Shown one piece after another: positions 44,399 through 52,567 of a DNA stretch of 64,000 nucleotides. Position 1 is the stretch's first letter; each line of letters starts with the position of its first letter. The DNA comes from Lachnospiraceae bacterium (GTDB lineage Bacteria; Bacillota; Clostridia; Lachnospirales; Lachnospiraceae). Both the position numbers and the translations under genes were made by a program. The stretch is taken from the NCBI GenBank assembly GCA_026169045.1, contig JAPFDH010000030.1:54372-118371 (forward strand), given 5' to 3'. The notes below the pieces were generated by a model, which was given only the letters and a program-made list of their open reading frames with translations, did no database searches and was not told the origin of the DNA.

Positions 44399-46144
44399 TT
44401 AATTTCTTTCCGTTTTCTCTATAGCATGGAATTTACAAAGCTGCATACACAGTCCGCATCCATTACACATGGTCTCATCAATGGAAATCGTACCATCTTC
44501 GTTTCTGGTAAGAGCCGGGCAACCTGGTTTCAGACAAGCCCCACATTTCTTACATTGATCCGAATTCGGACGACAGACATTGGGGAATTTTACACCTTTT
44601 AACAATGCACACGGCGCCTTTGTAATAATAACAGACACGGCATCCCTTTTTGTCTCCTGTCGTATTATCTTCGTCAGCTCTTCCTGATCAAACGCATCCA
44701 CTTCATAAACATGTTCAATTCCAAGAGACCGGCAAAGTTGATAAATATTAATAGCCGGAACTACCTGCCCCTTCAGCGTTTTCCCTGTGGCTGCATGATC
44801 CTGATGTCCGGTCATTCCTGTTGTGGAATTATCCAAAATCAACACCGTTCCGGATGACTGATTATAAACCATATTCATAAGTGAATTGATACCAGTATGC
44901 ATGAAAGTGGAATCTCCAATCACAGCCACCCAATTTTTTATGTATTCTTTTCCCTTCGCTTTTTCCATACCATGAAGGGTACTGATGCTGGCTCCCATAC
45001 AGATCGTCGTATCAATGACGCTAAGAGGAGCAACTGCTCCCAGTGTATAACAACCGATATCACCGGCTCCATGAATTTTCAGTTTATTTAATACCGTATA
45101 GACACTTCTATGGGGACATCCCGGACAGAGAATGGGGGGACGAGCCGGAACCTGGGCAGGAGTATCAACCTCATTCTTTTCTCCCAGTACCTTTTCCCGA
45201 ATCATATTGGCACTATATTCACCCTGCACAGTAAAAATCTCTTTTCCCACTGCCTTTGATATTCCCCAGGATTTTACCTGCTCTTCGATTACCGGTTCCA
45301 ATTCTTCCACAATATAAAGTCGATCCACATTGGATGCAAACTCTTCAATCAACTTTCTGGGAAGCGGATGTACCAGCCCCAGTTTTAATACAGAAGCATT
45401 AGGCATAGCTTCTTTTACATATTGATATGGAATCCCGCTAGTAATGAATCCAACGGAACGATCCTTATATTCCACTCGATTAATGGAAAAATGGCAGGCA
45501 TCTTCCGCCATTTTTTTCATCCTGGCTTCCACAACCAAATGACGTTTTATCGCATTTCCCGGCATCATAACAAACTTAGCCGGATCACGCTCATAGGCGA
45601 TATCTTCTCTTTCCTCTCTTGGACATAATTCTACCACTCCCTGGGAATAGGAAAGACGTGTCGTCGTACGAAGCATCATCGGCGTATCATATGTCTCACT
45701 CAACTCGTACGCATATTTCATGAATTCTTTTGCCTCTGCGCTGTCTGAAGGTTCCAGAACAGGAACCATAGCTGCCCTGGCTACCATTCTGCTATCCTGT
45801 TCATTCTGTGAACTATACATTCCAGGATCATCGGCAGCCACTAAAACCATGCCACCTCTGACACCGGTATAAGCTGCCGTATATAAAGGATCGGCGGCTA
45901 CATTTACTCCCACATGCTTCATAGCGCACATAGAACGTACTCCGGCAATGGATGCACCGATAGCTACTTCCGTTGCCACCTTTTCATTTGGAGCCCATTC
46001 TGCATATACTTCATCATACTTTGCCAGACTTTCACTGATTTCCGTGCTGGGAGTACCAGGATATGCCGAAGCCACCTTTACTCCTGCCTCATATGCACCT
46101 CTGGCAATTGCTTCATTACCAAGTAAAATTTTCTTCTCTGCCAC
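44399..46144 (-). CDS. iorA: Indolepyruvate:ferredoxin oxidoreductase, alpha subunit
   Basis: A 581-residue thiamine-diphosphate enzyme. The N-terminal pyrimidine-binding domain starts 'LGNEAIARGAYEAGVKVASA'. The TPP site is 'GDSTFMHTGINSLMNMVYNQ' with 'DNSTTGMTGHQDH'. The C-terminus has two [4Fe-4S] motifs ('CKKCGACLKPGCPAL', 'CNGCGLCMQLCKFHAI'). The GTG start is set by GGAAAGGAAG. The 29-base gap from the first paaK and 15-base gap to iorB show one operon. Confidence 0.97.
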   Translation of the reverse strand: MAEKKILLGNEAIARGAYEAGVKVASAYPGTPSTEISESLAKYDEVYAEWAPNEKVATEVAIGASIAGVRSMCAMKHVGVNVAADPLYTAAYTGVRGGMVLVAADDPGMYSSQNEQDSRMVARAAMVPVLEPSDSAEAKEFMKYAYELSETYDTPMMLRTTTRLSYSQGVVELCPREEREDIAYERDPAKFVMMPGNAIKRHLVVEARMKKMAEDACHFSINRVEYKDRSVGFITSGIPYQYVKEAMPNASVLKLGLVHPLPRKLIEEFASNVDRLYIVEELEPVIEEQVKSWGISKAVGKEIFTVQGEYSANMIREKVLGEKNEVDTPAQVPARPPILCPGCPHRSVYTVLNKLKIHGAGDIGCYTLGAVAPLSVIDTTICMGASISTLHGMEKAKGKEYIKNWVAVIGDSTFMHTGINSLMNMVYNQSSGTVLILDNSTTGMTGHQDHAATGKTLKGQVVPAINIYQLCRSLGIEHVYEVDAFDQEELTKIIRQETKRDAVSVIITKAPCALLKGVKFPNVCRPNSDQCKKCGACLKPGCPALTRNEDGTISIDETMCNGCGLCMQLCKFHAIEKTERN

Positions 46145-46173
46145 TTTTTTTCTTCCTTTCCATCCTCTATCTT

Positions 46174-47484
46174 CTAAATCATCATTTCCCTTAAATCAGT
46201 AACTCGTTTTGCTTTTCCTTCAAAACGTTTTAATGTATTTGGTGAAACAAGCTGAATCCTTGCATCCAATCCCAAAACCAGACGAATCCGCTCTTTTAGC
46301 CGATGCTCCAGCTGCTCCAATGCACCATAAGAATCCATCATTTGTTCCGCTTCCACTTCTACTTTTATGGTAAGAATATCGGAATGATTCTTTCGTTCTA
46401 CCAAGATTTCATAATTGGGACCAATTCCTTCCGTTTTAATCAGAACTTCTTCAATTTGGCTCGGAAATACATTGACTCCCCGAATTTTTAACATATCATC
46501 GGTTCGTCCTGATAAATTTTCCATTCTGACAGTTGTCCTTCCACACGGACAGGCATCATACATTAATCTTGTAATATCCCTTGTACGATAGCGAATCAAT
46601 GGCAGTGCCTCTTTCGTGATACATGTCACCACCAATTCCCCTTTCTCTCCAGGGGGCAATACCTGGCCGGTTTTAGGATCAATCACCTCCGGAATAAAAT
46701 GATCTTCATTAACATGCATTCCGCAAAGTTCCTGACATTCTCCAGACACTCCCGGCCCCATCAGTTCACTCATTCCATAATTTTGTGTAATACATGCATC
46801 CTCTCCCCAAACCTTATGCAGCTCACTTCTCATGGCTTCTGTCATAAGTTCACTGCCCAAAACCAGCGTTTTGACTTTTAAATCTTTCTTCGGATCAATG
46901 CCGAGATCCTTTGCCACCTCGGCAATTCGCATGGCATAGGAAGGGGTCGCTACCAAAAGGGTCGTTTCAAAATCCTTCATATACATTAACTGTTTTTCCG
47001 TATTTCCTGTGGAAGAAGGAACGATGGCAGCCCCCACTTTTTCCAATCCTTTATGAAGTCCTAATGCTCCCGTAAACATTCCATATCCAAAACAAATCTG
47101 AGCCACATCTTCTTCCTTGGCTCCTGCTGCCGCAGCCAATCTTGCCACACACTCACTCCACACACCAAGATCCCGTTCTGTATACCCTACGACCGTCGGT
47201 TTCCCTGTGGTTCCACTGGATGCGTGAATTCTTCGCAAATTTTTCCTGGATACAGCAAACAGGCCATAAGGATAATTATCTCTCATGTCCTGTTTGGTCG
47301 TAAACGGAAGCCGTTGTAAATCTTGCAGTGTTTGTATATCCTGCGGTTTTACCCCTGCCTCTTTCATCTTATTTCTATATGGTTCCACATTATCATATAC
47401 TCTTTGTACTGTATTCTTCAACCGCTCCAACTGGAGTGCTTCTATTTCTTTTCTGGACAGTGTTTCCTCCTTTGCCCAAATCAT
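46174..47484 (-). CDS. paaK: Phenylacetate-CoA ligase (first copy in the operon)
   Basis: A 436-residue enzyme with '[20 protein letters not shown]', 'NYGMSELMGPGVSGECQE' and '[20 protein letters not shown]'. It is similar over its length to the copy at 42438 but not identical, so substrate preference may differ. The ATG at 47484 has AGGAGGG 7 bases upstream. It opens the operon behind a good promoter. Confidence 0.95.
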   Translation of the reverse strand: MIWAKEETLSRKEIEALQLERLKNTVQRVYDNVEPYRNKMKEAGVKPQDIQTLQDLQRLPFTTKQDMRDNYPYGLFAVSRKNLRRIHASSGTTGKPTVVGYTERDLGVWSECVARLAAAAGAKEEDVAQICFGYGMFTGALGLHKGLEKVGAAIVPSSTGNTEKQLMYMKDFETTLLVATPSYAMRIAEVAKDLGIDPKKDLKVKTLVLGSELMTEAMRSELHKVWGEDACITQNYGMSELMGPGVSGECQELCGMHVNEDHFIPEVIDPKTGQVLPPGEKGELVVTCITKEALPLIRYRTRDITRLMYDACPCGRTTVRMENLSGRTDDMLKIRGVNVFPSQIEEVLIKTEGIGPNYEILVERKNHSDILTIKVEVEAEQMMDSYGALEQLEHRLKERIRLVLGLDARIQLVSPNTLKRFEGKAKRVTDLREMMI

Positions 47485-47546
47485 ATTATAACCCTCCTGT
47501 ACCACATCGACGTATCAACGCTTTAACGCGTCATTATTATGAGGGT

Positions 47547-47575
47547 ATTATAACATTTTCTCTTCTTTTTGTCTC
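47547..47575 (-). promoter_or_regulatory. Promoter of the paaK-iorAB-paaK-ACT operon
   Basis: Minus strand GAGACA, 17 bases, TATAAT, 63 bases before the ATG. The leader holds a short inverted repeat (acgcgttaaagcgt) that could be an operator. Confidence 0.7.
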
Positions 47576-47633
47576 CAAATTTTATATACTTTTCTCAATT
47601 TTAGTAAATACTTACTATTTTTTTTTTAAATTT

Positions 47634-47681
47634 TAGTAACTATTCAGAGTCCATTGGCAAAAGCGCCCCTATGAGACTAAT
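47634..47681 (-). repeat. 50-bp dispersed repeat, copy c
   Basis: Its reverse complement matches 31021-31070 and 39183-39232. The TAG stop of the neighbouring truncated gene lies inside it. Confidence 0.7.
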
Positions 47682-48258
47682 CTATTGTTTCATTTTTATC
47701 CGGTGACATTCCTCTATTTGGCCGTTCCATTCCTTCCGGCATGGTTTCCCCTTCCGGTATTTCCATTCCTTCCTGTGGAGCTTCTCCCTCCGGCCGTTCC
47801 ATTCCTTCCGGTGGAGCTTCTCCCTCCGGTCGTTCCATTCCTTCCGGTGGTGTTTCTCCTTCTGGCATTTCTCCGTCCGGTTTCATCTTTCCGTTTCGTC
47901 CCCCGTTTCCGCCAGGACCTTTCCCTCCAGTCATACCACTGCCGTAAATAGTATCCGTCATTTCTACAGTAATCGTCTCTTCCCCGGCCACAACTGTATA
48001 AGTATTTCCCGATGCAAGCTGGGGACAGCTTACCAATATGGAATTATAGGTTTTTACCGGAGAAAACTCAGTCAATACATTTCCCTCGGTATCTTGAAGC
48101 TTCACAACGCTTCCAGCTTCCATTGTGGATGAAGTGGTTACTAAAATTGCTCCCTGCGTGGAAGAATCTCCGAAATTTTGTTCCATTCCGCTTTTGGCCA
48201 CTGCCACAAGAGTACCTCCTGTAGATTTCCCTAAAGAATGCGTACCATTTGTCCTGCT
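47677..48258 (-). pseudogene. C-terminal fragment of a carbohydrate-binding-domain surface protein
   Basis: The frame is open from the IS element edge and reads '...TNGTHSLGKSTGGTLVAVAKSG', 'GMEQNFGDSSTQGAILVTTS' and 'LASGNTYTVVAGEETITVEM', the usual end of large Lachnospiraceae 'carbohydrate-binding domain-containing' proteins. A low-complexity tail follows: four 12-residue units of the type 'EGEAPPEGMERP' (47719-47862). The N-terminal bulk is missing at the TnpB element boundary, and no real start or RBS is visible; an internal GTG at 48207 has AGGAGG-like bases before it by chance of the codons. The stop falls in the 50-bp repeat. Confidence 0.7.
47719..47862 (-). repeat. Four tandem 36-bp coding repeats
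   Basis: They encode EGETPPEGMERP, EGEAPPEGMERP, EGEAPQEGMEIP and EGETMPEGMERP. Pro/Glu/Gly-rich, probably an unstructured cell-wall-spanning tail. Confidence 0.85.
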
Positions 48259-48420
48259 GTGAACTACCCATTGTCTAAAGCCAATGGGCTTCCTGCTTCT
48301 TAGACCTCGAAACCTACTATCTCCACAGGCGTTAATTCGGGCAGTCCCTGCCCTATTGTATATAATTTTTTATTATGCTATTTGTCTTAATCCCTCTGCT
48401 AATATGTTCTTCGCTGCATT
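48259..48420 (-). ncRNA. Predicted omega-RNA (reRNA) of the TnpB element
   Basis: For TnpB elements the guide RNA comes from the 3' end of tnpB and the right end. Here the scaffold would end in the hairpin at 48267-48288 plus GTTCAC, and the guide would begin at 48258 with AGCAGGACAAATGGTACGCA (read on minus). The 5' limit is a guess. Confidence 0.5.
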
Positions 48421-49476
48421 GATATCTCTGTCATGTTTTGTACCACAGACAGGGCATATCCACTCTCTTACAGAGAGTTCCTTTACATCTACATTTTGAT
48501 AACCACAAACTGAACACAACTGACTGCTGGCATAAAACCTGTCTATTTTGACATATTTCCTGCCATTCCATTTTGACTTGTATTCTAACTGCCTTGTCAA
48601 CTCATACCATGAAACATCGCTTATGGATTTTGCCAAATGATGATTTTTTATCATATGTTTGATCTGAAGATTTTCTGATACTATCACTTGGTTTTCGTTG
48701 ATAATCTCACGGGAAATCTTATGCAGATAATCCTTTCTGGTATTTGTTATTTTTTCATGGCATAATGCGATCTGTTTTTTCTTTTTGCAATAATTACTGC
48801 TTCCTTTTTCTTTATGGGCTAATTGTCTTTGCAGTTTTTCCAGTTTTCTTTCCTGCGTTTTTATAAACTTCGGATTTTCATACTTCTTTCCCTTTGATGT
48901 AATACATAATTCTTTAATTCCTAAGTCCAGACCAATCGTTTGCTTTGTATATAGCAGTTCTTCATGCTCTGTTTCTACCAGGATTGATACATAGTACTTC
49001 CCACTTGGAACCTGACTTATTGCAGCTGATTTTATTTGACCGCAAAACTCTCTGTGTAGCTTTGCTTTTACTTCTTTTAACTTGGGCAGTTTGATTTTTC
49101 CGCTCTCAAAATCTACTGCTATATTTCCATTTGTGAAGTTGGTTGTGTATGATTTATGGTTATCACGCTTACTTTTAAACTTTGGATAGCCTGCATGTTC
49201 CTTAAAAAATTTCTGATATGCACTGTCCATGTTATAAATTGCATTGGTTAATGCAAATTTATCTGCTTCTTTCAGCCATTCATACTCTTTCTTTAACTCT
49301 CTGTTACAATAGTTATTGCACTCTGTTTTACTAACAGACTTTTTCTCTTTTTCATAGGTTTCTTTTCGGTATACAAGAGTCTGATTATATACAAAACGGC
49401 AACAGCCGAATGTTTTTGCTATCTGCACTTTCTGCTCATTATTCGGATAAATCCTATATTTATATGCTTTTAACAT
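48373..49476 (-). CDS. tnpB: TnpB RNA-guided nuclease
   Basis: A 367-residue protein. The N-terminal HTH_OrfB part ('[20 protein letters not shown]', 'CRFVYNQTL') is followed by the split RuvC site: Asp in '[13 protein letters not shown]', Glu in '[12 protein letters not shown]' and Asp in '[13 protein letters not shown]'. The zinc finger 'CSVCGYQ' ... 'CPVCG' sits between the last two. All key residues are present and the length is normal, so it should be active. It cuts DNA next to its target-adjacent motif using RNA from its own right end. Confidence 0.95.
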   Translation of the reverse strand: MLKAYKYRIYPNNEQKVQIAKTFGCCRFVYNQTLVYRKETYEKEKKSVSKTECNNYCNRELKKEYEWLKEADKFALTNAIYNMDSAYQKFFKEHAGYPKFKSKRDNHKSYTTNFTNGNIAVDFESGKIKLPKLKEVKAKLHREFCGQIKSAAISQVPSGKYYVSILVETEHEELLYTKQTIGLDLGIKELCITSKGKKYENPKFIKTQERKLEKLQRQLAHKEKGSSNYCKKKKQIALCHEKITNTRKDYLHKISREIINENQVIVSENLQIKHMIKNHHLAKSISDVSWYELTRQLEYKSKWNGRKYVKIDRFYASSQLCSVCGYQNVDVKELSVREWICPVCGTKHDRDINAAKNILAEGLRQIA

Positions 49477-49641
49477 TCGTTGTCACCACCTTTTTATCTA
49501 ACCTTGATTTTCTATACGATATTGTAATAAATATTTGTGCCTGTTCTTTGATTTCCATGTTCCCATGACGTAATCATAGCATAAACCATTACTTTTGGCT
49601 ACCTTAACCCACCGTCTAAAGTCAGTGAGATTTCGGTAGCC

Positions 49642-49978
49642 TTATTTCAAATTATGTTTCTCATTTTTTGATGCCCATGTTTCTCCTTTATGGGCTTGTA
49701 CAATCGCCTTTGCCACAGAAAGTCCGATTCCATGTCCGTCGGTTTGCGAATTACATGAAGTATCTATTCGGTAAAAACGGTCAAAAAGATTGGACAAATC
49801 TGATTCCTTTACATCTTTTGCCGGATTCTCCACTTCCAACATCACCTTTTTTTCCGTTTCCAAAAGAGAAATGGTAATGTTTCCACAGGAGTCCGAATAT
49901 TTCACCGCATTTTCCACAAGAATAAATATCAATTGTCGAAAAGAACGTTCTTCACCATACACTTCAATATTTTTCTGA
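49642..49978 (-). pseudogene. Histidine-kinase C-terminal fragment
   Basis: A frame of about 110 codons with the kinase N-box ('IFILVENAVKYSDSCGNITI') and G2 box ('DGHGIGLSVAKAIVQAHKG'). The dimerisation part and sensor are gone; upstream it runs directly into a response-regulator start in another frame. It ends at the TnpB element, whose edge gives the TAA. There is no start of its own. Confidence 0.85.
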
Positions 49979-50071
49979 ATCTGTCACATCCACAGTGTAA
50001 CATTCATGTTTTAAAATAGCTGTCAGCGCTCTGGCCAATTCTGTTTCATCTTCAGCAAGCAAAAGTTTCAT
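49964..50071 (-). pseudogene. Response-regulator N-terminal fragment
   Basis: 35 codons beginning at an ATG at 50071 with GGTGG upstream. 'MKLLLAEDETELARALTAIL' is the start of an OmpR-type receiver domain with its acidic pair. The frame stops after 'TVDVTDSEKY', where it meets kinase sequence. The phosphate-accepting Asp and the DNA-binding domain are lost. The fusion with the kinase end marks one deletion of roughly 1.3-1.6 kb if the usual gene sizes apply. Confidence 0.85.
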
Positions 50072-50151
50072 GGTATAACCACCTTTCCAAACCTTATTGT
50101 TCCGGTTTTGTATAAATGATTATACCCTTTTTTTTACTGCCCTACAATCTT

Positions 50152-52551
50152 CTATTTCTCTGAAACCATTATACCGTCTGCCTCGATGATTTCTCCCATT
50201 CCATCAAAATGGAGTTCCATATATCCATCACACTTACAAATATTAACTTGTTTTCCTTCCCATTTTGATATATGTATGTCTTTCGGAACTGCCACACGGA
50301 TGGTATGGGGACGTGCTGCTTTCATACAAATATGAAAACGATTCTTTTCTTTATCCCAATCCATGGAAATACTTCCACCCGGATATTGGAAATTTTTTAC
50401 CATGCCCTTTTCCAAACGTTTTGGCAGTGCCGGAAGAATCTTAACCAGATTTTCACTGGAATACATTACCATTTCCTGAACCGCATTGACATATCCCAAC
50501 GCTGCATCCAGCTGAACCGGAGCAGGATCCATGTCCAGCGTAATGCTCATTCCTCTCCAATCATTATGCAATGTGAAAAAGTTGGATAACAAACAGGATT
50601 TCGCCATATTATCCAAACATTCCGCCGCCATCTCACCCTGATCAAAACGGGCATAAATAGATGCCATATGAGCCATGGACCAGCCGGTCTGAGCATCAAT
50701 CTTACGCAGTTCAACTGCTTTTTTATACATTTCCATTTCCTGCGGCTGATCCACAGAATTCACTTCATATCCCGGGAATACCGGATAAATATGGGATAAA
50801 TGCCTATGATCATACCGATCTTCAAACTGTGGTTCCTGCCATTCCCGAATCGCTCCCAGCTCATTGGTTTTATAAGGCGGAATGGAGTCAATGATTTTCT
50901 TCCAGTCATCCATCTTATCTTCATACATGCCATACTGTTTTCCCAAATGAATCAGATTGGTAAAGAATTCTTTTACAATAGCCAGGTCAATGGTGGAATT
51001 AATCGTGGTAGGCATTGGATGAGCAATCATCTCTGTCAATGGAGGCATAAAGTTTTGTGGTGTATTTTCCGGCGAAACACTGGGATATAATTTTATGCTT
51101 CCATCCTCTTTATACTGAATAAAATCCTCGTAAAAGGCTGCCACCTCTTCCAGATACGGACAAATCTCATTTCGTATGCAGTCTTCCTCTTCCGGTCTGT
51201 AAGAAACATAATTGGAATAATGTTGTGCCAGCCATCCGGCTGCTCCCACCCAGTTCATGATAACCGGAACTACCTGATTCGGTGTAGAGACATTGGGGGT
51301 CGTCCCCGCCGTCATGTAAATTCCCCGGCATCCATATAAATTCTTTGCATTTTTTCTATAGATATCCATTCGATCATTATAATAACGGAATAAAGCACGG
51401 TGATACTCTGTCAGATTTCCCACAAAACTATGCCAATAAATCATCTGTGTATTTTCATTTGCCATATTATGGCACCAGATCAGACCGTATCCGCCTCCCC
51501 ATAGTCCGTACAACGGAAATGGATTGGCGTTTTCATCCGTTCCACTGATAAACAGATAGCGCCCATATTTCCACATTTTTTCCATCAGCTCAGGGGATTG
51601 TTCTTTTGAAAAGGCTTCCGCAATCAAATCCTCATTACATTTCCCTTCATAGCCGCCAAATTCCAGACTGGCACTATCATATTTTTCCCTGTGAAGCGGA
51701 ACATGACGCTCAAACAAGATATTGTATTCCTGATCAAGTGTATTCAGATAGTCTATCGCCTTTTCTGTACCATCCGAATCCGATTCTTTTATAAAGGATC
51801 GGATTGTCAAAACGATTTCACTGGCTTCTTCCACATAAATACGTCCGAATTCTACTTTTTGCTTTCCATTTGATGTGATTCTTACAGCCATTCCAAAATG
51901 AAGTCCGTCTGTGTTGACCGATTGATATGTCAGATAACCATCTCTTGCATCGGTTGTTTTATTTTCTTCTATACATGCGCAATCCTTTGGAAGAGGGGTT
52001 CCGGGATTTCTATGAATATCGGTGTAGAAATTAGCATGAATCACCGGCTTTTCTGCCCGTATCCGATAAACCGCCACATCATCCGCTCTGGATACAAATC
52101 CATCACAACGATAGCCTACACCATCATCGGTCCACTGACATGATGCCTCACCGGTATCCATCTGCAACGCTCTCATATAATCACGAAATGTTTTTTTCGG
52201 AACAATCTCCACCTTTACATCTCCCAAAGGCAGACAGGATTCCAACTGGGTACGATATCCTTTTTCTTTCAATTCCCGGACAATTTCCCAACTGGCATCT
52301 TTATATTCTCCACGATCCATTTTTTCACGCATGCGTCCCACCGCTTCATGGACATCGGGAAGGGTATCTTCCACTCCTCCATACCATAAATCTCCATCTG
52401 TAACCATGATTGTCTGAATTTTGGTTCCCCCATAAAAACTGGCTCCCATATGGCCATTCCCGCATACCAGTGCTTCTCTCCAGGTGTCTCTCCACCAGGA
52501 AGCCGGATAACGCATGGTAATCGTATCTCTTGTAATATGAATGTTTTCCAT
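50152..52551 (-). CDS. GH95-family glycoside hydrolase
   Basis: A 799-residue protein without a signal peptide. The N-terminal beta-sandwich has the GH95 look ('RYPASWWRDTWREALVCGNG', 'IMVTDGDLWYGGVED'). The (alpha/alpha)6 catalytic part has 'IWCHNMANENTQMIYWHSFV', 'DRYDHRHLSHIYPVFPGYEV' and 'GWSMAHMASIYARF'. GH95 members are alpha-1,2-L-fucosidases or alpha-L-galactosidases acting by inversion; which applies here cannot be told. RBS AAGGAGA. Its start lies 16 bases after the true end of the GH2 gene, so they are co-transcribed. Confidence 0.92.
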   Translation of the reverse strand: MENIHITRDTITMRYPASWWRDTWREALVCGNGHMGASFYGGTKIQTIMVTDGDLWYGGVEDTLPDVHEAVGRMREKMDRGEYKDASWEIVRELKEKGYRTQLESCLPLGDVKVEIVPKKTFRDYMRALQMDTGEASCQWTDDGVGYRCDGFVSRADDVAVYRIRAEKPVIHANFYTDIHRNPGTPLPKDCACIEENKTTDARDGYLTYQSVNTDGLHFGMAVRITSNGKQKVEFGRIYVEEASEIVLTIRSFIKESDSDGTEKAIDYLNTLDQEYNILFERHVPLHREKYDSASLEFGGYEGKCNEDLIAEAFSKEQSPELMEKMWKYGRYLFISGTDENANPFPLYGLWGGGYGLIWCHNMANENTQMIYWHSFVGNLTEYHRALFRYYNDRMDIYRKNAKNLYGCRGIYMTAGTTPNVSTPNQVVPVIMNWVGAAGWLAQHYSNYVSYRPEEEDCIRNEICPYLEEVAAFYEDFIQYKEDGSIKLYPSVSPENTPQNFMPPLTEMIAHPMPTTINSTIDLAIVKEFFTNLIHLGKQYGMYEDKMDDWKKIIDSIPPYKTNELGAIREWQEPQFEDRYDHRHLSHIYPVFPGYEVNSVDQPQEMEMYKKAVELRKIDAQTGWSMAHMASIYARFDQGEMAAECLDNMAKSCLLSNFFTLHNDWRGMSITLDMDPAPVQLDAALGYVNAVQEMVMYSSENLVKILPALPKRLEKGMVKNFQYPGGSISMDWDKEKNRFHICMKAARPHTIRVAVPKDIHISKWEGKQVNICKCDGYMELHFDGMGEIIEADGIMVSEK

Positions 52552-52567
52552 TTTTATTCTCCTTTTA

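Larger units (their letters stand above)
48259..49645 (-). mobile_element. IS200/IS605-family element carrying only tnpB
   Basis: The right end (minus-strand 3' side) has a hairpin CCCATTG/CAATGGG followed by GTTCAC at 48264-48259. The left end has a stem ggctacc / ggtagcc (49597-49641). Both end structures share the bases 'gtctaaag'. There is no Y1 transposase (tnpA), so movement would need help in trans. The insertion separates a histidine-kinase fragment from a carbohydrate-binding protein fragment. The left boundary is approximate. Confidence 0.8.

Noticed and set aside
47719..47862. CRISPR-like regular repeats
   Set aside because: The units are directly tandem, in frame and coding; there are no spacers.
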